Shown here piece after piece: positions 41,301 to 53,300 of a stretch of DNA of 64,000 nt. Both the position numbers and the translations under genes were made by a program. Below the pieces are notes generated by a model that ran no database searches, was not told where the DNA came from, and saw nothing but the letters and a program-made list of their open reading frames with translations. Origin of the DNA: Pisaster brevispinus (Eukaryota; Echinodermata; Asteroidea; Forcipulatida; Asteriidae); contig JAMKCF010000007.1 in NCBI GenBank assembly GCA_023634235.1, positions 2,301,001 through 2,365,000 of the forward strand, given 5' to 3'. Position 1 is the stretch's first letter. Every line of letters starts with the position of its first letter.

Positions 41301-44300
41301 AAGTTTACGATACAACCTGGGAAGCGGCAGCCAAGGGATTACCTTAAGGGAATGCAACTTTTGTATTTCAAATATCAAGTTATAAACCACAAGGAAAACT
41401 GACTGGAAAGATTTACCCAATCAGTTTCCTTTGTGGTTTATAACTTGATAATTAAGAATTAAGAACAGAAATTCAATACACCCGTCATACATTTATTTCC
41501 ATATATGACGATTCTGGCGGCCCTCCGCAAAATAAAGGATGACACGTGACGTGTGTTCCACCAATCAAATGACAAGGATCTATGTGTGAGTTATATAACA
41601 CTTGATAATCCACTCCCATCCGAGAGTCAACTTGATAAAATTAAAGTATGAGAAATCTTGTCTTCACCTCCTGCACACAGAAACACTGGGGGTCTTGGAA
41701 GTGACTGACGGTAGCTAAGATTTCTTCTCCCAAGACGGGTAGATCGGCCGGGATGAACTTGAGAGGTGTTCCTCTTGAAGGAGATGCTGTTGCCCACAAA
41801 AAGGGAGAGGAGGAAGAGAACGGAATTAGGAGTGTTAATAAAAGTGGCTTTTTATTTTAGCGCTCATATCCGTCACTCAGTGACGCTCATGGCACTCCAA
41901 AATTACTACCCCTGATCACTGGGCCATTTGTTTCATTCCTTGAACCAACTCAGCTCCCTGGGGAGTATAAAGCCTGTGCTGCCGAGTATGTAGCGCACCA
42001 AGCTAAATCAATCACAAGAACCATAAGAGAACCCTAAAAAGGTACCTATATATTCCTGAATGAAGACAAGCAATAATAGTTAAGTGTCTTGCTCAAAGAA
42101 CACAGGTGTCATGACCGGGATTCGAACCCCAAAATGGCAGATAGCAAAAACCACTGTGTAACAATAAATTTATGGAAAATATGATTCGTCTGTTATGCTA
42201 ATTCGTGTAATTAAGAAGCCGTTATATGTCAGGTCTTGAAACTTGTTGAAAATGTTCGCTGTGTTTAATCAATAATTAAAATAAAGAAACGATTTGCAAA
42301 AATGTTGTTTTTTGACACATTTCAGATGAATGTTCGTATTTTGTTCCGTTAGTATTTTTGTTCGACTTTTACCTTCAGGTACTGATTCCGGGGACACAAA
42401 GCAGGCAAGCTCAAGAAACACCAGGGCATCTCGTAAGGAAATGGGCATATCGTTCTCAATCTCTTGAATGGGGAGTTTGTGAAGATCTACGTACAGGGTT
42501 GCCCCAGAGTGACCAAGAATCTGTCCAAAAATATCACAAGCACAAATTATAATTACAATAATAGTAATACGCAGTTCTTATACCACCTACAAGCGTCTCA
42601 AAGCATTATTGTTTTTTTTTATCTACAAGGTACGAAGAGTTTTGTTCAAAATATTGCATCCATTTATTTACCAAGCACCATGCATGCCATGTAATGGTTT
42701 ATAAGGTGCTGTGGCAGAATCTGCAGCTAACCACATCAGAAAACACCAGGGCAAACCCCTTCTCTTAAACAAAGTGCACTGGTTCTTTTACATGAACTAC
42801 ACAACACACAAGACCAAGGGCACTATGTCCCATCCGAAGGACGAAGCAATAATGGTCAAGTGTCTTGCTTCAGGACACAAGTGTCAAGACCGGGACTCAA
42901 ACCCACACTCTGCTGGGCCCAATTTCATGGCTCTGCTTACCGTAAGGAAAGAATCAGCGCTTACGGAAGCAGGGAACTCTTTGCTTACGTCAAGCGTATT
43001 TCAAGGGTTAGCAGGGAATTTTTGCTTGTGTACCTGGAAAAAGGGGACGGCTGATAGGTACATGTGTGCACAGTCCTAACCCGAGATCTAGTTACATCTT
43101 GAGATGTTCTTTGTACTTACACTCATGTATACCGGCTTATCACCAACCATCTTAGCAAAGGTCTGTACACCCTCCATGGACCAGCGACCAGACTAACAAA
43201 TAAACCAGAAACAAAATAAACAATGTTGGAGTGAACAAGCTGTGACCTCCAAGTTAACTCTTTCAGTGCCCGCCTTCATGTGTATTTTGAACCTAAAATG
43301 ATAATTTTTAAAGGTTTTTTTCATAGTTCATAGTTTTTTCACAAAATGCATCTTGCCGATTTGCGTTGCCTAGGTACATCCCAAAGTCAATAGTATAATG
43401 CCCTCTCATGATAACATATACACCATGGATATAATTCTTAAGGCTTTGCATGGTGAGGTATCAATGTATATACAGTTTGCGGTAACACCAAGTGTATATC
43501 TTCTTTGCTGTGTAGATTTCTTCTTAGGGAACTAGGCCTTGCTTTATTCTACTGCTACGGTGTAGATTTCAGAAATTTGGGAGACTACTTAGTTCTGGAA
43601 AGAACTGTCCTGCTTGTTAACTACTACCTGGGCGGGAGGTAGGAAATCAGCCGGGACTCCTACTACTATATATCATGGGTCGTTCATGTACGATTGATGA
43701 AACTTCTTGAGTACATGAAATAGATGGCACACATTATGATAATGGTGCTTGCGGAAGACATCAAATAGATCGTACGTGTATGACCTTTGCACTGAAAGAA
43801 TTAATGCACCAACTGAGCTATCTAGCTTTATGCTGATGGTCTCCACAAAGGGCACCAGTCAAAAGTCATACAAAAATCTGTATTCTACCGAACAACCATG
43901 ACAGCCATAAATCATGCCCGGTTAAGGATACAACCTGCGAAGCGACATTGTAAGGGGATCACCTTAAGAGGATGCAAATATTTGTTTTAATAATATAAAA
44001 ATTGTATAGTGATTTATCACTCAAATGCACAACTTAATGAAGGAAACACAAAAGGGGAGGGGGCATAACAATTTTTTAGAAACACTATTTTCAGAGCCAT
44101 CACTTCTTCCTAAAGGAGACTAAAACACAGTGCACCCCAAAGTTTTCCATAGTATCACAATACTAATAAAAATATGAACAAACTTTGAAACTTTGAAGAA
44201 TTTGTCACAATGATTTCATGAAGGAAAACAGAAAATGGAGACAGCGAAAGATATTGAAGAAAAATTGTTTTACCTTTCGAGTTGGCACGATGTCAGTAAG

Positions 44301-47300
44301 GGAGCAACACACAGCTAAATCTGGCATGTTTTCATGCTTCGGTTTCAACCTACACAACCTGTTAACAAAAAATAATAATTTCGAGTAAAAACAAAGAAAG
44401 ACTGACTAGAGCAGGACTTGAACCTGGGACCTCTGGATTAACGTGCTGGTGCTCTAACAGCTGAGCTATCTAGCCCTAATGTTGTCAGTCTCCCTTTGCC
44501 CTAATGTTGTCAGTCTCCCTTTGCCCTAATGTTGTCAGTCTCCCTTTGCCCTAATGTTGTCAGTCTCCCTTTGCCCTAATGTTGTCAGTCTCCCTTTGCC
44601 CTAATGTTGTCAGTCTCCCTAGTTTGTCAACATCTTTTTTCAGGGGTAGGCCTACCAGTCAGAAGCCATACAACTGCCATGTAGCCAGGGATCACACCCA
44701 AATTTACGATACAACCTGGGAAGCGGCAGCCAAGGGATCAGCTTCAGGTTATGGGAGCACCCTTGTGGGCTATTGTACACAATAGAACAATGATTTTTCT
44801 TTGTTCAACCTGGACCCCACAAGAGAATTCTTTAGAAATGGGAATTATATAACAACAACACCAGGACCCCCACAAACCCGATCCATAAGGTTGGGTGCAC
44901 TTACATACCATCGTAAAGAAAGGGTGAATATATCGATGCTTTTGAAAAAAGAAAACAAGAAAATAACTCACTTTGAGAGTGGCACCCATTCACTATTCCC
45001 ATAATCCACATACATCACTTCCACCTTCGGCTCTTCAACTTTGACCTTTGACTTGACATCAGCGTCGACCTCTGCCTTGACCTGAGAGTTGATGACCTCA
45101 AGCAGCACATCCTGGCTGACCTCTGAACTCGCCTCTGACCCGAAGTCCGATTTGATGTCTGACATGGCATCATCTTCCGTACCGGCTTCACTAGGAGTTT
45201 CTTTGTCTGCCACGAGCTCTGGTGCTTCCTGTTCTAGGGTTGGGATGGGGCTTAGAAGAGAAGTTTCGGAGGGCGTTTTAGGGCGGGGGACCTCTGGATT
45301 GGTAGTGGCGACGGATTTGATTCGGGCTCGGTACCATGTCTTGTCTGTCTCATAGAGGCAGCCCATTAGAGCACCTTGGAAATTTCAAAGGTTATTTATG
45401 TCAGTAGATTTTGGAGGATTGAGGTAGTAGGGATCCTACATAAACTCATATTGGTTGATTTTGGAGGTTTGAGGTAGCAGGGATCCTACATAAACTCATG
45501 TCAGTTGATTTTGGAGAATTGGGCAGTGGGGATCCTTCAAAAACTCATATCAGTTGATTTTGGAGGATTGAGGCTGTAGGGATCCTACATAAACTCATAT
45601 TGGTTGATTTTGGAGGATTGAGGCAGTGGGGATCCTTCAAAAACTCATATCAGTTGATTTTGGAGGATTGAGGCAGTAGGGATCCTACATAAACTCATAC
45701 TGGTTGATTTTGAAGGATTGAGGCTGTAGGGATCCTACATAAACTCATACTGGTTGATTTTGAAGGATTGAGGCTGTAGGGATCCTACGTAAACTTATAT
45801 TGGTTGATTTGGGAGGATTTTGTCTGCAATTAACCTCTGTCACACTTCATTTTGATGAATTCTGTTGTCGATGTTTTTTACTCACCTTCGCTGAGGTCAC
45901 TTGGCAGTCTGTTATGTTCTGGCACCAATTTGCACTCTCTGTTGATTCTCACCATCATATTACTGAGTTGTGGTTGATCAGACTCACGTTGGATATAGAA
46001 ACAGCAGGGATTACGAATGTGAGTCACTCGTACCAGCTCCTTCTTAAGAACACCTGAGAGATAGGAAAAACAAAACTCATATCACTCAAGTCAAGATCTA
46101 TCATTACAATAAAGGCCTTACAGACACCTTGCATTGGCTGCCATCGCTGAGGTAGAATAATTAGTCACCGACGCCACGAATCGACACACAAAACCATTTT
46201 TCTTTTAGTTTTCAGTTTTGTGCATGTTTAGACCATGTTAACTGAGGCCTACATTTTCATGAAGTTTCAACGCTTTAAGGAGCTTTACTTTTTTAATTAT
46301 GATGATGAGGCTAAGCAACTTTGCACCGTAACTGACAATATTCGTCGCAACCACCTGACAAACATGTAGAGGTTCAATTTACCATTGCAACACACGGTGT
46401 GCACAGACCTCAAAAATGAAAAAAAAAAAATTCCACGAACTGAGACAAACCTTGGTGTGTAACGCGCGCGCTGACCTACATTTTCACGAACTGACACACA
46501 CGCATTGTAATACATTGGATGGTGTCAGTTCATGGCAACGGAAAATGCCTGGTTGCGCAAAAACCACCGAGATTCTTTATCCCTGATGCAAAATTAACAT
46601 CTATTAAATCGTTGCGGTACCCGCTGCTAAAATATAGGATTCGAACTGCCTCTAGCTACCGGGCAATCTCATTGGTCTAGTTGGTAAGACACTGCTTTAG
46701 AATTGCAAAGGTCGTGGGTTCGAATCCCACCCGAGTAATATGCCTGTGATTTTTTTTTCACAGAACTTGGGAAAGTACTGAGTATACAGTGCTAACACAC
46801 ATCGGTGTAAGGGTAAAACCAAAATTAATACTGTTGTTCTCCGATTGCTACTTTTGACTGGTATCTACATGTGTGTCACAGTTAGTAGCGAATTGTCTAC
46901 TTAAAGAGGGGCTACAAGGTCAAATTAAGTTGTGTGATCCACTCATATTCCAATGAAAATGCAAACAATTACAATTCTCTAACCTCCTGTTAGAATGGTG
47001 TAAAATGCCACTGTTTTTGATACCCTTCAAGTGCACTTTTTCTCAAAATCCAAAGCGTATGACGGCGACAAGTTTCAAATACAAGGTCTGTACATTTTTC
47101 TCTACAGAATTTTCAGTTCATTCCTGAACTTTGCTGATATTCAATCAAAATAGCACTAAATTTGACATTTTGACTGGCACAAAATATCCTCTGTGGAATG
47201 TACAGACCTATTTGTTTGTGCTGTCTGATGACATTATGTTTCATATTTCACTCTGAAAGAGTATCAGATAAATGATATTTTACACCATTTTAACATGAGG

Positions 47301-50300
47301 ATAAAGACTTGTAATTTTTCCCCCTTTCATGAGGACTCTATCTACTGGAAAAATGAGAACATCACAAAATTCAGCTTGACCTTGGAGCCCCTCTTTAGAG
47401 GTTCAAGGTTTTAAGAAAATCCTGAAATCAGCAAAAATTGTTTTAATTTGGTTTATTTCCCTTACACCGATGTGAATGAAGCACTGTATGCTCAGTGCTC
47501 TCCCAAGCTTTGTGAAAATAAATCTCAGGCAATCACTCGGGTGGGATTCGAACCCAAGACCTCTGCATTGTTAGAGCAGATGTCTTATAACTAAACCACC
47601 GAGCTAGCCCGATGGCTAGAGGCGGGTTTGAATCCTTAGCAGCGGGTACTGCATCGATTTAATAGAAGTATTACATCTATTAAAAGGAAAAATTGTGTCG
47701 CAACTCTCTGATCAGAAAGCTCAAAGCTCTTGGTCATGCTACTGAGTGGCAGCGCACCATTGAATCTGCGATGCAATTGTGTATTTCAATGCCTCAGTAA
47801 AAAAATAGCTAGTGGCCTGACGTTTCGACCCTAGCATAGTCTTTTGTTACCCTCCTCTCTGTTCAGCCTCCTGCTTTCTCTGTGTGCTTCCATCTCTATC
47901 ATCTATTTCCACTTGACTGCTTTTATTACATCAGTATACCTGTTTATGTCTGTAGTCTTGTCATTTAGCCTTCGAGAAAGACTCTGCTAGGGTCGAAACG
48001 TCAGACCACTATTTGTTTGCATTTATACCATAGGTCCTTTTGGTTGGTAAGCAGTTTGCAAACAGCTAACACTATTTTTCAATGCCTCAGTAATTACAAA
48101 ATGCTTTTCATGGTCATGCGCTTGTTGTGTCCAGCCATTTTCCTTGGTGAGATGCTTACACAATCAATCAGACCGTTATTGCAAAAAAAAATTGCTCTAT
48201 TTACGCTGACATTGGTTTAGCAAAAAAATACAGTAAAGACATCTTTCGCTTTGCTGTAGCTGCAGCTGCAATCATTTTTACACACAAAATAGGCTTTTTG
48301 AGGTCAAATTACGAGATGCAGTGGTTTAGATCCGTGATGAGAAAAATGGTGGGTGCTTGTAAATGTCGGGACACGTTATCTTAATTAAAACTGTACCTTT
48401 TGGAGCTGCGTTAATCCGCTTGATTTTACTTCCCTTGCCTTTGGGTTTCTCTTTCCGAGTTGTGGTTTCATTTTTCCTTAGTTGAGGTGATGCTGCCATT
48501 CCTGCACCTGCAAGTTCCAACAAAGGATTAAAATCAGAATTTCTAACCCCCCAAGAAATTTTACAGTCGTCATGGTAGTACACTGAAGTGATAACCATTC
48601 ATAACTACACCAGACAGTTTAGGCAGTCCTATTGGTTAATGGTTAAAAGGTGGTCACATGACCATGTTTACCTGGTTTTAAGAGGCTGATAAAAACGTGG
48701 TTGGAGCTGTTTAAGACCAGTTGCCAAAAGCATGATGGGAGTTCAAAGGTAAAAGGTGGTCACATGACCTTGTTTACCTGTTTTTAAGAGGCCGATAAAA
48801 ACATAGTTGGAGCTGTTTAAGACCGGTTGGCTAGAGCATGTTCGGAGTTCAACAAAATGAATAGGAAGTCATAGAAAAGTGCACATACTATTTTTCTAAA
48901 AATGCTTACCTAAGTTTTGTCTGCTGTACTTCCCTCCCGGTGATAAATCTTTTAGAGTTCTTGGAGAGAGTTGTTCTTGTTTCACAGAAACACCTTGAGC
49001 TTTATCTTGGAAAGAAAAGAATAAGAGCCAAAATAAAAAAAGATACACCGTCATTCATGTCGTTAGTTCTGGAGTATTGATGCTCTTGACTTGGAGCAAC
49101 TCCAACATGGTTTTTACTTTATTTTAATGACCTTTATTGCACAAACAACAAAATACAACATGGTGCAGAAGAGAGACCCCAGTGCAGGCCCAGTCACTAA
49201 ATGGGCACCCTTGATCACACATCAGAATACAACAAAGAAACAAACACAACAATAAAAACAGAAAATACAACGGTAGAAAACATGGAAGTATATACGTGAT
49301 GGGCTCTACGAAAATAAGCCGCTTGTTGCACTGCCCACTTTCAAATACAGGGCTGTTGAGTGTTGGGAGGGTGAAAACAAATTAATTAATTCATTTTTGT
49401 GATATGCGGTTTCTTGCTTCTTAAGGGTCCTTATTTTCATATTTCTCAAATAGAAACCATTTATTTTATCAAAGATGAATAAAAACAGTTTTTTCTGACC
49501 ATTTTCTTTCATTTGTGTATTTTGTTTCCTTTACAATAATATTTGATGTCTTTTTTAAAACAGGCTGTTTCTCCATTACGGGTCATTTTCAGATTATGAC
49601 ATATTCTTTCAAAAGGTCATAACTTCAGAACCAAAAATGACACAAGTCAGTGTAAGATATGTTAACATGAAGCTTGTTGTATGCGCTTTTCAGACCCGTA
49701 TAAAACTCAAAAAGTACAATTTCCCCCATGTGACTCCTATTCACAGAACCCATCACATATGTGCAGTAAGAAAAGTCATAAAATATTATAGACAGTTTAC
49801 TATACAATCACCGCTGCGCATTGCACATGCAAGACGGTAGAGAAAAAATACACTACCTAAATTGCAGGTCACTAGTGACCTAGGGGTCAAGGAGGCCAGA
49901 TTAAAATTAAGAAATAACTTGCAAAGTTCTGAGGGGAGAGGAGTTGTAAATGCGGTTAAAAATGTTTGCCTAAAAATGCAACTTTTAAAATTGATGGAAA
50001 TAAGGAGAGGGAGAATCAGACGATCCCAAATTGTGGATATCAGTGTTGCAGAAACTGACCTCATCAAGAGTTAAAGTAGATATTTAGTTTATATTTTACA
50101 TTTTGTTCGGCGCTTTGCGGTACTCTCTACGTAAGTTGCTCAGTAAACTGCACTATTATCACTTTTACCAGTTACTAGTTTCCTTCAGTAAACCGCATTC
50201 TAACTGAGGAGTGTTTAGAGATTTCTTTCTTCTAACTGAGGACTGTTTAGAGATGTCTTTCTTCTAACTGAGGAGTGTTTAGAGATTTCTTTCTTCTAAC

Positions 50301-53300
50301 TGAGGAGTGTTTAGAGATGTCTTTCTTCTAACTGAGGACTGTTTAGAGATGTCTTTCTTCTAACTGAGGAGTGTTTAGAGATTTCTTTCTTCTAACTGAG
50401 GAGTGTTTAGAGATTTCTTTCTTGTAACTGAGGAGTGTTTAGAGATTTCTTCCTTCTAACTGAGGAGTGTTTAGAGATTTCTTTCTTCTAACTGAGGAGT
50501 GTTTAGAGATTTCTTTCTTGTAACTGAGGAGTGTTTAGAGATTTCTTCCTTCTAACTGAGGAGTGTTTAGAGATTTCTTTCTTGTAACTGAGGAGTGTTT
50601 AGAGATTTCTTTCTTCTAACTGAGGAGTGTTTAGAGATTTCTTTCTTGTAACTGAGGAGTGTTTAGAGATTTCTTTCTTCTAACTGAGGAGTGTTTAGAG
50701 ATTTCTTTCTTCTAACTGAGGAGTGTTTAGAGATTTCTTCCTTCTAACTGAGGAGTGTTTAGAGATGTCTTTCTTCTAACTGAGGAGTGTTTAGAGATTT
50801 CTTTCTTCTAACTGAGGAGTGTTTAGAGATTTCTTCCTTCTAACTGAGGAGTGTTTAGAGATTTCTTTCTTCTAAATGAGGAGTGTTTGGAGATGTCTTT
50901 CTTCTAACTGAGGAGTGTTTAGAGATTTCTTTCTTCTAACTGAGGAGTGTTTAGAGATTTCTTTCTTCTAACTGAGGAGTGTTTAGAGATTTCTTTCCTT
51001 TAGCATGGAGAGTTTTAGATGACTTACTGGATTCTTTATCTTTGAGTAAATCCACCTTGTAAGTATGGATTGCAGATAAGGCCAGGATGTCATCGTTTAT
51101 CTCAGGTGGCGTCCAACCATCAGGGAGATCGTCAGCTGTCTTTAACTGTAATCTATTCAGAACAATAAAAGATAATTATGAGGAAGAACGTCTCTATGTT
51201 ACCCAATGCAGGCCTGTTAATTCATGGAGGCGAGGAAGCAGCCTTGGTCCCTTTTAGCCACTTGATGTCATTGCCCAAAATATTTCCAAATTGAATACGG
51301 TGGACGTTTATTTATATTTCAGAACAGATTCGGGACGTCCTCTTTTGGCTTGGTCGCTCATGTCTGTCAACGTATAATTACACCCTCATTGTGTAGAGTG
51401 CCCAGGCGAGCACCTACCATGCTATGCTTTGTTTCCACCTTTCAAAGAGGGGGCAAAGGTACTGGAATCATGGTCGAAATCTCACTTTTCTTGGGGTAAT
51501 TATGTAATCCCTGATTCCAGATCTACGTCCTTTTGTAGTAGGATTATGAGAGACCGATAGGCTGCCACTATTTGTTATCATTAGGGGAGGCAAGTCCGAG
51601 ATTCTGATTATTGGCCGTGACTTCTGGCCAAGGTTTGACCTATTCAAGGTAAAGACATTCCACAATTTCCCCAGCCACAAATTCCACAAAAAAACACGGT
51701 GCATTTTATGAGAAAGTTTGTTGCCTTAACTTTGCTTTGTTTGATAGTTTGATAACAGCTCCCTCATTGTGTGGAGAGAGAGAGTCAATAGATTTGCAAA
51801 ATGTTAAAATTGAAGCAGTTTACAGACTCCATCATTTCAATGTCTGGTCACAATAAGGGTAGAACGTTCATATCTGTGATGGCAAGTTTGCCTCTTTCAA
51901 GAAACTCAAGGGTGCAGCAGGGCTCGAATTTGACACTGGACCGTTGGCCCGAGGCCAGTGATTTTAGTCTCGGGCCAGTAAACTCATGACCTGACAAGTC
52001 CGGCGGTCTTGTGTTTTCCAATTGAATAATAGCCACTATGTAATATCTTTAATAGAAAGAAATGATATTCAAATGTTGACCTTGAGTCTTGTATTTATAC
52101 GATTCTGTTCAGTATCAAGACAAAATAATGAGGTACATTGTAAATCTTCTCTTAAGTGCTTGTTCAAATAAAAACAATTTACAACACACATTTACATGTT
52201 AAACTGTGTAGAAAGCTCTTTCTCATGAAGACTCTGGTCTTGTGAAATAAATTCTGGTCCAGTAAACATTTTGAACAACAAGCCCTGCAGTCTTGTGGAA
52301 TTTTACCCCAAATTCGAGCCCTGGTGCAGGGAGACCTCTTAAAAAATCCTAAAATCAGGAAAAAATCCTGATAACTCACAAGTCCATTTTTTTACCTTGG
52401 CTCTGAGGAGATTTCGACAGCTCCAAACGTGACCATACTTTTGACGATGTCGCTGTTGTACAAGAACTGACTCATGGGTTGGGGAGACTCAGGAACGACG
52501 ACGTGACAAGGTAGATCCCTGCTGGACTTCAGTAGATGGACAAGGTTGGTCACGTTGGAGGGTACCTGGGACTCGTCCTCAAGGGCTATCATGGCTTCTG
52601 AAATTGACCAGGAGGACAAGTTTATGAGAAAAAGACACACTGAGTATTTCCATGGAACAGTGTATTTCATTTTATTTAAAAAGCGACATCTGTTTTAAAT
52701 GGCTTTCATGGTTTATTAAAAACAATTTTCATGGCTGCCAAAGGCCAAATTAAAGAAAATTACTAAATGTTTTAAATTACTTTTCACATGAAATGGTACT
52801 TGTCTCCTTGAGCAAGACACTTAACCATTATTGCTTGGTTCTTCGAATGGGACTTAAAGCCGTTGGTCCCGTGTGTTGGATAACGCACTTAAAAGTACCC
52901 AGTTACATTATCATTAAGAGAGTTTGCCACGATGTTTCTGGCATTTTCTGGCAGCAATTTGCACCACCTCACCTTGTATCCCTTTCTATGTGCTGTATTT
53001 TGGCTGCTTCATCTCGATAAATTCATTCTTAACAATCTCCACCACTATTAAAAAATCAGCGTCAGGAGTGTCATTTAAACCAGACATGGCCTATTTTTAA
53101 TGTACACTGTTATTAATATCATCACGTCAGTGCAAAAATGTTGTATCTCGTTTTTGCAAAAAATGTCTGATCTCGCATGAAAATGTTTCGTGCAAAAACA
53201 TTGCATCTCGGCGCGTGCTTGTGTTTTGTGTACATCCGAACTTTTTAAAGCTACATACTACATTTTGACAATTTCAAACTCGTACATAACGTAAATGCTA

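Noticed and set aside
42711..43079. 122-codon plus frame
   Set aside because: It lies mostly over a SINE B fragment and has no motif.
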